A DNA stretch of 36,913 bases from JBDRKN01 sp043813955 (GCA_043813955.1 JBDRKN010000034.1:1-36913); one strand, 5' to 3'. Positions 6,548-14,464 are shown, counted from the stretch's first letter. Numbers and translations are program-made. Notes: generated by a model not told the origin, from the sequence alone.

Positions 6548-8629
6548 ATGCCTCGTGAATATACTTTAGAAAATACTAGAAATATAGGGATTATGGCCCA
6601 TATTGACGCTGGTAAGACTACCTTTACTGAGCGTGTTTTGTTTTACACAGGAAAGAAGCACAAAGTTGGCGAGACTCATGAAGGTGAAGCTGATATGGAC
6701 TGGATGGACCAGGAAAAGGAAAGGGGCATTACTATCACATCTGCTGCTACAACCTGTTTTTGGAAAGACAAGCGCATCAATATTATTGACACTCCAGGAC
6801 ACGTTGATTTTACTGTAGAAGTTGAGCGCTCTTTGCGCGTCTTGGATGGAGCTGTAGCTGTGTTTGACGGCGCAGCCGGAGTAGAGCCTCAGTCAGAGAC
6901 TGTCTGGCGCCAGGCTGATAAATATAATGTTCCGCGCCTTTGCTTTATAAACAAAATGGATAAGATGGGCGCTGACTTTAATATGAGCTTGGAGTCTATA
7001 AAAAATCGTTTAAATCCTAATGCTGTTGCTTTTCAGCTGCCAATCGGGGCTGAAGATACATTTTCCGGCGTGATTGATTTAATAACACAGAAAGCTTATG
7101 AATTTAAGGGCCAGCATGGAGAACAGATTAATGAAATTGAAATCCCGGAAGATTTAAAAGAAAATGTTGCTAAATACCGCAATAAGATGATTGAAAAGAT
7201 TGCTGAGTGCGATGAGTCTTTGACTGAAAAATACTTGGGAGGAGAAGAATTGTCTGTTGATGAATTAAAGGCTGCTGCCAGAAAAGGAATTATAGCTAAC
7301 TTGCTTTATCCTGTTTTTGCCGGTTCAGCTTTAAGAGATATTGGCGTACAGCCTATTTTAGATGCAGTTAATGACTATCTTCCTTCTCCTTTAGACGTGC
7401 CTGAGATAGAAGGCATGGACCCTCGGGATGAAGAAAAAAAAATTATTGTTAAAGCAGATGATAATTCTCCTTTTGCTGCTTTAGCTTTTAAGATTGCTAC
7501 TGATGCTTTTGTTGGAAAATTATGCTTTGTCCGCGTTTACAGCGGCGTATTAAAATCAGGCTCTTATGTTTTGAATGCCGCTACTGGCAAAAAAGAGAGA
7601 GTCGGCCGTTTGGTCAGAATGCATGCTAACAGCCGTGAAGAAATTCAGGAGATTTATGCTGGTGATATAGCAGCTGTTATTGGTTTAAAGCAAATTACCA
7701 CTGGAAATACTTTGTGCGATCCTAATAACCAGGTTATTTTGGAAAGCATTATATTCCCAGAGCCTGTTATTCAAGTTGCTGTTGAGCCAAAAACTAAGGC
7801 TGACCAGGAAAAGATGGGCATGGCTTTGCAAAAATTAGCTGAAGAAGACCCTACCTTTAGAATAGAAACCAATGAAGAAACTAATCAAACTTTGATTTCA
7901 GGAATGGGCGAGCTTCATTTAGAAGTTTTGGTTGAGCGTATGAAGCGCGAATTCAAGGTAGAGGCTAATGTTGGCCAGCCACAGGTATCATATCGTGAAA
8001 CAATTAAGAAGACTGCTGAAGCAGAACATAAGTATGCCAAGCAGACTGGCGGACGCGGACAGTATGGCCATTGCTATATCAGGGTTGAACCGCAGGAGCA
8101 GGGCGCAGGATTTGAGTTTGTTGACGCAGTCAGGGGCGGAGTAATTCCTAAGGAATTTATTCCAGCTATACAAAAAGGTGTTAGAGAAGCTCTGGATCAA
8201 GGCGTTTTAGCTGGCTATCCAATGGTTGATATAAAAGCCACAGTCTTTGACGGCTCTTACCATGAGGTTGATTCTTCTGAAATAGCCTTTAAGATGGCTG
8301 GTATTTTGGCGTTTAAACAAGCCTGCAGAATTGCCGGCACTGTATTATTGGAACCTATAATGAGAGTAGAGGTTGTTACTCCTGAAGAATATATGGGTAA
8401 TGTGGTTGGAGATCTTAATTCTAAGCGGGCCCAGATTGATGAAATGACTGACCGTGGCAATGTTAAATTAATTAAAGCCAAAGTTCCTTTGGCTGAAATG
8501 TTTGGCTATTCTACGAGCTTAAGGTCTATGTCTCAAGGAAGGGCAAGCTATAATATGGAGTTTTCACATTATGCAGAAGCTCCTAAGCATGTTGTGGAAA
8601 AGATTATTGGAGAGAGCGGAAAGAAATAA
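6548..8629 (+). CDS. fusA: Translation elongation factor G
   Basis: A 693-residue EF-G, the GTPase that drives translocation. G1 is AHIDAGKTT (17-25), the switch II motif DTPGH is at 81-85, and NKMD lies near 135. The domain III-V motifs GMGELHLEV, GGRGQYGH and GRASYNMEF are all present. The ATG at 6548 starts four bases after rpsG and gives the usual MPREYTLENTRNIGI beginning. A terminator follows directly, so tuf is not in the same operon: about 3 kb of accessory genes separate them. Confidence 0.98.
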   Translation: MPREYTLENTRNIGIMAHIDAGKTTFTERVLFYTGKKHKVGETHEGEADMDWMDQEKERGITITSAATTCFWKDKRINIIDTPGHVDFTVEVERSLRVLDGAVAVFDGAAGVEPQSETVWRQADKYNVPRLCFINKMDKMGADFNMSLESIKNRLNPNAVAFQLPIGAEDTFSGVIDLITQKAYEFKGQHGEQINEIEIPEDLKENVAKYRNKMIEKIAECDESLTEKYLGGEELSVDELKAAARKGIIANLLYPVFAGSALRDIGVQPILDAVNDYLPSPLDVPEIEGMDPRDEEKKIIVKADDNSPFAALAFKIATDAFVGKLCFVRVYSGVLKSGSYVLNAATGKKERVGRLVRMHANSREEIQEIYAGDIAAVIGLKQITTGNTLCDPNNQVILESIIFPEPVIQVAVEPKTKADQEKMGMALQKLAEEDPTFRIETNEETNQTLISGMGELHLEVLVERMKREFKVEANVGQPQVSYRETIKKTAEAEHKYAKQTGGRGQYGHCYIRVEPQEQGAGFEFVDAVRGGVIPKEFIPAIQKGVREALDQGVLAGYPMVDIKATVFDGSYHEVDSSEIAFKMAGILAFKQACRIAGTVLLEPIMRVEVVTPEEYMGNVVGDLNSKRAQIDEMTDRGNVKLIKAKVPLAEMFGYSTSLRSMSQGRASYNMEFSHYAEAPKHVVEKIIGESGKK

Positions 8630-8645
8630 TGCATAGATTGATTTA

Positions 8646-8671
8646 CAAAAATAGGCTTTAAGCCTGTTTTT
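8646..8671 (+). terminator. Terminator of rpsL-rpsG-fusA
   Basis: AGGCT (8653-8657), a TTA loop and AGCCT (8661-8665) are followed by GTTTTTA. Flanking A and T runs can extend the stem. Confidence 0.75.
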
Positions 8672-8680
8672 ATGTTAAAT

Positions 8681-8709
8681 CTTGACAAAATATCTTGACA
8701 AAATATAGA
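8681..8709 (+). promoter_or_regulatory. Promoter with a tandemly duplicated -35 box
   Basis: CTTGACAAAATAT occurs twice in direct tandem (8681-8693, 8694-8706). The first TTGACA (8682-8687) sits 16 bp before TATAGA (8704-8709). The second (8695-8700) is 17 bp before TTAAAT (8718-8723); a perfect TATAAT at 8713-8718 is too close to it (12 bp). It drives the membrane protein at 8789. Confidence 0.6.
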
Positions 8710-8788
8710 AAGTATAATTAAATAAATATTAGATATTTTTAATTTATTTTGTTTGTTCTTTTTATTAATAATTATAAAGGTGTAACAA

Positions 8789-9829
8789 ATGGACAAAAGC
8801 AGTTTATTTCGCAGTTTTCTTGGCGCATCACTATGTGCCATGCTGGCTCTTTGGCCGGCTATTACTTGGCAGCAGCCATGGTTATTGGCAGCCGGTGGTA
8901 TCGCTGGTTGGCTTATAGGATATCACGGCGACAGATTAATGCAGGCTGTTATTATCGTCTGGCAGGGATTTGCTCTATTTAAGAAAATACCAGCTGTTTA
9001 TAAAAAGCTGGCAAATTTTTTAAAGGCGCATCCTTTGAATAAAACATATTTTGCTAGAGGTGTTATGCTTGCGGTGTTATTTTTAATTTGTTGTGTAGGT
9101 TCATCGTATTTTATTATAGACCTGTTACCAGGCGCAAGACTACCAAATGCAAGTTATAGTCCGGTGGCATCCTTGATCACAGACTCAGTATTAATGTTTA
9201 TGATAGGAGCGGTTATTTTTGCGTTTCTATCCCTTATTTATGCCGCTATAGCTGGTGAACAGCCTGGAAATAAATTATCTAGCAAGTATTATGAGGCATG
9301 GGATTTTTTGAATCGTAAAGGGTTAGCAGTTTTTATGTTACGTGATATTTTGACAGTATTTTGGATTTTTGTTTGGTTTGTGGCTATATCTTTAATTATT
9401 GTCTCTGCATATGCGCTGGCAGCCGTTATCTTGATTGGTAGCTTTGTTATTGGGCTCATGTTTGCTGTGATAAGAAGTTTTTTGAAAATAGTTATAGCTA
9501 AAAATGATTATGGTTTTATTAGCTTGATAATCGGAATGCTATGCGCAATATTTGCTTATTTTTATCTTCCTCAAGCCTGGTTGTTAGAGTCATTAATTAG
9601 AATTGGTATAAGCGTTGCTGTTGGTATTACTGCTGGCTCGCTGTCAATGTTAGTTAGAGTCTTGATCAGCAAATCGCCTGTGATTATAAGAGGTTCGCAA
9701 AGTTTTGCGCAGCTTTCTCTATTGAGATGGACCACTCTATTATTTAGAGAAATGACAAAAGCAGAAAATATATTACCAAAATTTTGGCACAAATGCAAAA
9801 AATTAATACCTGCTTATATTACAATGTAA
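8789..9829 (+). CDS. Polytopic membrane protein of unknown function
   Basis: A 346-residue protein I do not recognise. About seven or eight hydrophobic segments are visible, with a cytoplasmic-looking basic tail (about residues 295-346). There are no catalytic motifs or repeats. It has its own promoter with a doubled -35 element, a weak GGTG ribosome site nine bases upstream (one of few here), and its own terminator. It stands alone between fusA and the AbrB-like gene, in a segment that interrupts the usual fusA-tuf neighbourhood. Confidence 0.75.
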   Translation: MDKSSLFRSFLGASLCAMLALWPAITWQQPWLLAAGGIAGWLIGYHGDRLMQAVIIVWQGFALFKKIPAVYKKLANFLKAHPLNKTYFARGVMLAVLFLICCVGSSYFIIDLLPGARLPNASYSPVASLITDSVLMFMIGAVIFAFLSLIYAAIAGEQPGNKLSSKYYEAWDFLNRKGLAVFMLRDILTVFWIFVWFVAISLIIVSAYALAAVILIGSFVIGLMFAVIRSFLKIVIAKNDYGFISLIIGMLCAIFAYFYLPQAWLLESLIRIGISVAVGITAGSLSMLVRVLISKSPVIIRGSQSFAQLSLLRWTTLLFREMTKAENILPKFWHKCKKLIPAYITM

Positions 9830-9867
9830 TTTTTTAAATTATTACAACAAAACACCTTGTATCAGAA

Positions 9868-9894
9868 GGGGCATAATTAAATGCCTCTTTTTTT
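9868..9894 (+). terminator. Rho-independent terminator
   Basis: GGGGCAT (9868-9874) pairs with ATGCCTC (9881-9887) with one G-T pair, a 6-nt loop and T7 after it. It ends the 8789 gene. Confidence 0.85.
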
Positions 9895-9895
9895 A

Positions 9896-9924
9896 TTGGC
9901 TTCTTTTTTTAACTTTGCTATTAT
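9896..9924 (+). promoter_or_regulatory. Promoter for the AbrB-like gene, near-leaderless
   Basis: TTGGCT (9896-9901), a 17-bp spacer ending in TGC, and TATTAT (9919-9924). The ATG at 9932 lies where transcription should start. A second TATAAT at 9924-9929 is too close to the ATG to drive it. Confidence 0.5.
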
Positions 9925-9931
9925 ATAATAT

Positions 9932-10210
9932 ATGGAAAATACAATTTTAAAAATTTTTAGCACAGGTCAAATTACTATTTCAAAAGCTTGGCGGCAGCTT
10001 TTTGAGACAAATATTTTAAAAGCTGCTTTAAATGTTAAAACCAAGGAAATAACTATTAAGCCTGTCCATTTGGTAGAGATAGAGGATACTAATTTGATAT
10101 CATTTAAGCAATTAAAGACTGATCTGTCTAAGACTAATTTTAGCCCAGAATTTAAAAAGGAATTGTTAGATAATTACCAAAAGTCTGAATCAATAAATTT
10201 AACAAAATAA
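9932..10210 (+). CDS. AbrB/SpoVT-type DNA-binding protein, antitoxin-like
   Basis: A 92-residue protein whose first 45 residues fit the swapped-hairpin AbrB/MazE fold: FSTGQITISKAWRQLF is the usual T-G-Q-x-T-[IL]-P-K-x-W-R pattern with Ser in place of Pro. The charged second half could bind a partner. Such proteins are often antitoxins next to a PIN or RelE toxin, but no such toxin follows; the next genes are mntA-hepT under their own promoter. It is either an orphan antitoxin or an autoregulator. The transcript may be leaderless. Confidence 0.75.
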   Translation: MENTILKIFSTGQITISKAWRQLFETNILKAALNVKTKEITIKPVHLVEIEDTNLISFKQLKTDLSKTNFSPEFKKELLDNYQKSESINLTK

Positions 10211-10236
10211 ATTTGTTTTTATATCATCACTAACTA

Positions 10237-10265
10237 TTGTATTATTTTGCCGTTTTTTGTATAAT
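10237..10265 (+). promoter_or_regulatory. mntA-hepT promoter predicted to give a leaderless mRNA
   Basis: TTGTAT (10237-10242), exactly 17 bp, then TATAAT (10260-10265). The ATG at 10272 begins seven bases after the -10 box, where RNA polymerase would place +1. Confidence 0.65.
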
Positions 10266-10271
10266 AATGGT

Positions 10272-10676
10272 ATGAAAATAACCAAAGACCAAAAACTGAA
10301 AATTGCTAAAATTGCCAAAAAACTTCAATTAAAACTGATTGTTATTTTTGGTTCTTTTGCCAGTGGAAAGCATAGAAAAGATAGCGATTTGGACATTGCC
10401 GTTTTAGGTTCAAAAGAAGTTTCCTTTAATGAGCAAATCAGCTTAACAAACGAATTATCTCTGATTTTCAATAAAAACATTGATTTATCGATTTTAAACA
10501 GGGCTAATCCATTATTGCTTTTCCAGGCAAGCAAAAACCCAATTTTACTCTACGGAAGAAGGCAAGATTTTTTGAAATTCAAATTATATGCATTTAACGC
10601 ATATAATGACTATGCCCCTTATTTTGAAATGGAAAAGAATTTGAATAAAAAAATAATCAGAGCTTATGCCTGTTGA
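10272..10676 (+). CDS. mntA: MntA antitoxin, minimal nucleotidyltransferase
   Basis: A 134-residue nucleotidyltransferase. GSFASG (27-32), Asp39 and Asp41 in KDSDLDI, and Asp71 (KNIDLSIL) fall at the same positions as in the solitary copy at 5153, so the two are homologous. In type VII MntA/HepT systems the enzyme AMPylates and silences the HepT toxin. ATG 10272 is preferred over an in-frame TTG at 10257, because the -10 box overlaps that TTG region and the ATG begins the conserved part. The C-terminus overlaps hepT by 11 bases, so the two are translationally coupled. Confidence 0.88.
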   Translation: MKITKDQKLKIAKIAKKLQLKLIVIFGSFASGKHRKDSDLDIAVLGSKEVSFNEQISLTNELSLIFNKNIDLSILNRANPLLLFQASKNPILLYGRRQDFLKFKLYAFNAYNDYAPYFEMEKNLNKKIIRAYAC

Positions 10677-11088
10677 TAAAAAAATTATCAGCAGAAAAAT
10701 AACTTTAATAAATAATGATTTAAAGAGCTTAAAAGCGTTAAGCAAGCTTTCCCTTAAAATTTATTTAAGCAAAGCGGACTACGAAGCGCTAGCGGAAAGA
10801 TATTTAGAAAGGATAATCGGCCGAATGATTGATATTAATTATCATATTTTATCGGAAAAAGAAAAAGAAATTCCAACTGATTTTTATAATTCTTTTATCG
10901 CGCTGGGAAGAAAGAAATATTTGCCGATAAAGCTGGCTGGTATTATGGCTAATTCGGCTGGGCTAAGAAACCGATTGGCTCACGAATACGATGAAATTGA
11001 CGCCAAAAAAGTTTTTAAAGCAATGGAATCTTGCTTAAAAGATGCGCCGAAATATTTAAAAAATATCGTTAAGTCGTTGGATTTATAG
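10666..11088 (+). CDS. hepT: HepT toxin, HEPN-family RNase (DUF86)
   Basis: A 140-residue all-helical HEPN protein. The catalytic R-x4-H-x-Y motif is intact: Arg101, His106 and Tyr108 in RNRLAHEY. HepT toxins cleave RNA as dimers and are blocked when MntA AMPylates the motif tyrosine. The 11-bp overlap with mntA is the usual gene order, antitoxin first. Immediately after its stop lies a stub of an unrelated cell-wall-binding gene, suggesting the pair was inserted into older sequence. Confidence 0.88.
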   Translation: MPVDKKIISRKITLINNDLKSLKALSKLSLKIYLSKADYEALAERYLERIIGRMIDINYHILSEKEKEIPTDFYNSFIALGRKKYLPIKLAGIMANSAGLRNRLAHEYDEIDAKKVFKAMESCLKDAPKYLKNIVKSLDL

Positions 11089-11185
11089 AAAATTCCAGAA
11101 TAATAAATTTGATTCAGTTGATGATCCTGGCTTTGGATATACAGGGCCTAAGACTAGAAAGAGATTGGGAGAGGTGTTTGGATAA
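11087..11185 (+). pseudogene. C-terminal stub of a peptidoglycan-binding-like gene
   Basis: In the frame starting at 11087 the DNA reads RKFQNNKFDSVDDPGFGY and continues TGPKTRKRLGEVFG to a TAA at 11183-11185. The pattern FQ-...-GY-x-GPKTR-x-x-L is the end of a PG_binding_1-like domain as found at the C-termini of CPR secreted proteins. There is no start codon, and the frame runs into hepT. I infer that the 5' part was lost when the mntA-hepT cassette arrived. Confidence 0.6.
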
Positions 11186-11191
11186 TAATAA

Positions 11192-11220
11192 TTGACTTCT
11201 TATCTAAAATAATATAAAAT
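11192..11220 (+). promoter_or_regulatory. Promoter upstream of the acidic protein and tuf
   Basis: TTGACT (11192-11197), a 17-bp spacer and TAAAAT (11215-11220); TATAAA at 11213-11218 is an alternative -10. No terminator separates the following gene from tuf, so this may drive the whole tuf-S10-spc block. Confidence 0.55.
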
Positions 11221-11267
11221 ATTAATAAGATTTGTATATCAGCAAATTATTTTTTGCACTCTAAGTT

Positions 11268-11780
11268 ATGCCAGACAGGCTAGAAAAAATAATAGATTTG
11301 ATTAGAAAAACAGGCGAAAAGCTTGTTATTTATGGCAGTTCTGAAGATAATGATTTTTATGTAATATTAGCCCTAAAAGATTATGAAAAGCTAATATCTG
11401 GAAACATGGGGGTGCGCAACTTGACAGAACAGGAGTTAGCTGATAAAATAAATCGCGATATTGCAATTTGGAAAAGTGAACAAGATCAGCATGATTTTGA
11501 CTTAAATTACAATGATTTTAAGGATGAGCATAATGCTGATGATGCTCTTAATGAGCTGTTTAAACAAGCTGAAGAATTTGAAGAAGAAGAGAGAATTGAA
11601 GAAATTGTTGACAATAATTTTGATTCAGTAGCGCAGATTTTGGCTAATCGCCAAGAGCAGGTTGAGGAAATACAGCTTGATGATGATAAAGTTAAGAGCT
11701 GGTCTATTCCTGGAGACAGAAAGAATAATGCTGAAGAAATTGCAGGAGAACGCAGGTATTTAGAGGAAATATCATTTTAA
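11268..11780 (+). CDS. Acidic protein with a Phd-like N-terminus
   Basis: A 170-residue, strongly acidic protein. The first 45 residues (KLVIYGSSEDNDFYVILALKDYEKLI) resemble the strand-helix pattern of Phd/YefM antitoxins, where V-x-M-x-x-x-E-Y-E-x-L is typical. The rest is a charged helical region rich in E and D. I do not recognise the full protein and no toxin gene is adjacent. It lies 77 bases before tuf with no terminator between, and could be the first gene of that operon. Confidence 0.55.
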   Translation: MPDRLEKIIDLIRKTGEKLVIYGSSEDNDFYVILALKDYEKLISGNMGVRNLTEQELADKINRDIAIWKSEQDQHDFDLNYNDFKDEHNADDALNELFKQAEEFEEEERIEEIVDNNFDSVAQILANRQEQVEEIQLDDDKVKSWSIPGDRKNNAEEIAGERRYLEEISF

Positions 11781-11799
11781 AAATTAATAATTAAGCAAC

Positions 11800-11845
11800 A
11801 CGGCTGGCTACCCTGGAGGTAAAAAACTTTGTATTCAAAGGCCGT
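11800..11845 (+). promoter_or_regulatory. Structured tuf leader with a displaced Shine-Dalgarno
   Basis: ACGGC (11800-11804) can pair with GCCGT (11841-11845), and inside it TACC (11809-11812) with GGTA (11818-11821). The inner hairpin includes a strong GGAGGT (11815-11820), 37 bases before the tuf ATG and therefore too far to serve it directly. Confidence 0.4.
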
Positions 11846-11857
11846 TAAAAAATTTAT

Positions 11858-13045
11858 ATGGCAGAAAAATTCGAAAGAACAAAACCTCATATCAACGTTG
11901 GAACTATTGGACACGTTGACCATGGCAAGACTACTTTAACAGCAGCCATACTGGTTATTTTGGGTAAAAAGGGCATGAAAGCTTCTAATAAAACTGTGGA
12001 TCAGATTGACTCTGCCCCAGAGGAGAAGGCTCGTGGCATTACTATTGCTACCGCGCATGTGGAATATGAGTCAGAAAAGCGGCATTATGCTCACGTTGAC
12101 TGTCCAGGTCATGCTGACTATATCAAAAACATGATTACTGGCGCTGCTCAGATGGACGGCGCTATCTTGGTTGTGTCAGCTACTGACGGACCAATGCCTC
12201 AGACCCGAGAGCATATCCTGTTGGCCCGCCAGGTAGGCGTGCCTTACATTGTCGTATTTTTAAACAAGTGCGACATGGTAGAAGACCAGGAATTAGTTGA
12301 TTTGGTTGAAGAAGAAATCCGTGAATTATTGACCAAGTATGAATTCCCTGGAGACAAGACCCCTGTTATAAGGGGGAGTGCTTTAAAGGCCTTGGAAAAT
12401 CCAGAGGGCGAAGAAGCTAAGAAAATTGAAGAGCTGATTAATGCTTTGGATGAATATATTCCAGAGCCAGAGCGTCCTATTGAGAAAGATTACTTAATGC
12501 CAATTGAAGACATCTTCTCAATTGAAGGCCGAGGCACAGTTGTGACTGGCAGAATTGAAAGAGGCATTGTCAAGGTTGGGGATGAAATTGAAATCGTTGG
12601 TATTCGAGAAACCAAGAAAACTACTGTTACTGGCGTGGAAATGTTTAACAAGTCTCTTGACCAAGGACAGGCTGGAGATAATGCAGGTATTTTGCTTCGA
12701 GGCACAAAGAAAGAGGAAGTTGAGCGCGGCCAGGTTTTGGTAAAGCCAGGAACTATTACTCCTCATACTGAATTTGAAAGTGAAATTTATGTCTTGACAA
12801 AAGATGAAGGCGGACGCCACAAACCATTTTTCAAAGGCTACAAGCCTCAGTTCTACATTCGTACTACTGATGTTACTGGCGAAGTAGAATTGCCAGAAGG
12901 CACTGAAATGGTCATGCCTGGCGATACTGTAAGCTTAAAGATTAAGCTGATTTCCCCTATTGCCTTGGAAGAAAAGCAGAGATTTGCTATTCGCGAAGGC
13001 GGACGAACTGTTGGAGCCGGTGTAATTACTAAAATTATCAAGTAA
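11858..13045 (+). CDS. tuf: Translation elongation factor Tu
   Basis: A 395-residue EF-Tu, the GTPase that delivers aminoacyl-tRNA to the ribosome. GHVDHGKTT (18-26), the DCPGH motif and NKCD are intact, and the three domains have normal length. A stop codon at 11846-11848 in the same frame fixes the start at 11858. The context is TTTATATG without a usable Shine-Dalgarno. The next gene is rpsJ, after a strong hairpin. Confidence 0.98.
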   Translation: MAEKFERTKPHINVGTIGHVDHGKTTLTAAILVILGKKGMKASNKTVDQIDSAPEEKARGITIATAHVEYESEKRHYAHVDCPGHADYIKNMITGAAQMDGAILVVSATDGPMPQTREHILLARQVGVPYIVVFLNKCDMVEDQELVDLVEEEIRELLTKYEFPGDKTPVIRGSALKALENPEGEEAKKIEELINALDEYIPEPERPIEKDYLMPIEDIFSIEGRGTVVTGRIERGIVKVGDEIEIVGIRETKKTTVTGVEMFNKSLDQGQAGDNAGILLRGTKKEEVERGQVLVKPGTITPHTEFESEIYVLTKDEGGRHKPFFKGYKPQFYIRTTDVTGEVELPEGTEMVMPGDTVSLKIKLISPIALEEKQRFAIREGGRTVGAGVITKIIK

Positions 13046-13052
13046 CCATTTT

Positions 13053-13076
13053 GCCTTGCCCAGCTTTGGGCAAGGC
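13053..13076 (+). promoter_or_regulatory. Perfect hairpin between tuf and rpsJ, no T-tract
   Basis: GCCTTGCCCA (13053-13062) and TGGGCAAGGC (13067-13076) form a 10-bp GC-rich stem with a GCTT loop. No T-run follows on either strand, so it is not a standard terminator. TATAAT follows at 13077-13082, but no -35 is spaced correctly. RNA processing or protection of the tuf 3' end is possible. Confidence 0.55.
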
Positions 13077-13125
13077 TATAATGTTTATTTGAAAAATAAA
13101 CAGATAATTAATTTGACAATTAATT

Positions 13126-13473
13126 ATGGCAGAAAAAGATAAACAAGCTGAGAAAGGTACTGGAGACTTTAAGCAGAGGATTAGAATTAAAATCAAATCC
13201 TTTGACCACAAGATCATTGACCAGTCAACAAAGACTATTGTTGACACAGTAAAGAGAACAGGAGCTAAGATTTACGGCCCTATTCCTTTGCCTACTTCTA
13301 AAAGGAAGTACACGGTTAATGCTTCAACATTTGTTCATAAAAGGTCTAAAGACCAGTATGAAATGAGGACCCACAAGCGTCTGGTTGATATTATTGATCC
13401 TTCAGCCAATACTGTGGAAGCTCTTAGTAATTTAAACCTTCCAGCCGGAGTTGATGTAGAAATTAAAATGTAA
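13126..13473 (+). CDS. rpsJ: 30S ribosomal protein uS10
   Basis: A 115-residue uS10, with core motifs RIRIKIKSFDHKIID and GPIPLPTSKRKYTV. The first dozen residues (MAEKDKQAEKGT) are an extra charged extension compared with the usual 102-105 residues. It is separated from rplC by 172 bases, an unusually large gap in this packed block, and that gap ends in an attenuator-like hairpin. Confidence 0.97.
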   Translation: MAEKDKQAEKGTGDFKQRIRIKIKSFDHKIIDQSTKTIVDTVKRTGAKIYGPIPLPTSKRKYTVNASTFVHKRSKDQYEMRTHKRLVDIIDPSANTVEALSNLNLPAGVDVEIKM

Positions 13474-13613
13474 CATGCTTGTATGCATGGTTAGTTTGAG
13501 TTTGGGTTACTTCTGGCTCTTATTCAGAAAAGGATTTAAGATTAAACTATCCATTTAAGAAAGGAAATCAATAAACAATACAGCAAAGAATAATTCATCT
13601 CATGATGTTAATG

Positions 13614-13645
13614 CTGGTTTATTATTGATAACCAGTTTTTATTTT
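13614..13645 (+). promoter_or_regulatory. Terminator-like hairpin directly before rplC
   Basis: CTGGTT (13614-13619) pairs with AACCAG (13630-13635), and TTTTTATTTT runs right up to the rplC ATG at 13646. It looks like an intrinsic terminator placed inside the operon, hence a candidate attenuator. In E. coli the S10 operon is attenuated by L4, but upstream of rpsJ; this position differs. Confidence 0.5.
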
Positions 13646-14464
13646 ATGAAATTCATTATTGGAGAAAAATTAGATATGACTCAGATTTGGGAAAAAGACC
13701 GCAAGCTTGCTGTTACTAGAATTAAGGTTGGCCCGTGCAAGGTTATTCAGGCTAAGACTGTGGATAAAGACGGTTATAATGCTGTTCAGCTTGGATATGG
13801 CGAAAAAAAAGCAAAGAATATTAAAAAGCCGCAATTAGGCCATTTAAAGAATTTAGGCAATTTTAAATATTTAAGAGAGTTTAGATTAGATAGATTAGCT
13901 AATAGCAAAGAAAATAAGCCAGAATTAAAAAAAGGCGACACAATTGACGTTTCTACCTTTGCAGTTGGAGATATGATTCAGGTGTCCAGCCTTAGCAAGG
14001 GTAAAGGTTTCCAGGGCGTGGTCAAGCGCCATGGCTTTCATGGACAGGACAAGACTCATGGCAACAAGGATCAGCTAAGAATGCCTGGCTCTATAGGGGC
14101 AACTGGACCAGCTCATGTTTTCAAAGGCCAGAAAATGCCAGGGCAGATGGGCCATGGCCAGGTGACTATAAAGAACATTAAAATTGTTGAGATTGATCAA
14201 GATAATAGCATTATCTATATTAATGGAAGCGTTCCAGGCGCAAGGAATACCATGGTCTTGGTTTCAGGACAGGGTGATCTGCAGCTGGCTTCTGAGAAAA
14301 AGGAAGAGGAAAAGAAAGAAGAGCCTGTTAAGGAAGTTAAAGAAATAGAACAGGAGAAAAAAGAAGAAGCTTCTATTGAAGAAAAGATTGAAGAGCCTAA
14401 GGAGGAAGTAAAGGAAGAAAGTCCTGTTGAAGAGAAAATAGAAAAAGATGAAATCAAGGAATAA
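13646..14464 (+). CDS. rplC: 50S ribosomal protein uL3 with a long charged tail
   Basis: A 272-residue uL3, which binds 23S rRNA near the peptidyl-transferase centre. SKGKGFQGVVKRHGF and the MPGQMGH region identify it. The conserved domain ends near residue 210; a tail of about 60 residues of E/K-rich repeats follows and is absent from most bacterial uL3. ATG 13646 is chosen over an in-frame TTG at 13625, which lies inside the hairpin and adds a non-conserved stretch. Confidence 0.96.
   Translation: MKFIIGEKLDMTQIWEKDRKLAVTRIKVGPCKVIQAKTVDKDGYNAVQLGYGEKKAKNIKKPQLGHLKNLGNFKYLREFRLDRLANSKENKPELKKGDTIDVSTFAVGDMIQVSSLSKGKGFQGVVKRHGFHGQDKTHGNKDQLRMPGSIGATGPAHVFKGQKMPGQMGHGQVTIKNIKIVEIDQDNSIIYINGSVPGARNTMVLVSGQGDLQLASEKKEEEKKEEPVKEVKEIEQEKKEEASIEEKIEEPKEEVKEESPVEEKIEKDEIKE

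Noticed and set aside
10257..10271. TTG start for mntA
   Set aside because: This stretch contains the -10 box TATAAT, and the ATG at 10272 begins the conserved protein.
11815..11820. GGAGGT as the tuf ribosome site
   Set aside because: It is 37 bases from the ATG, well outside the working distance.
13625..13645. TTG start for rplC
   Set aside because: It lies inside the hairpin and T-run and would add non-conserved residues before the standard uL3 start.
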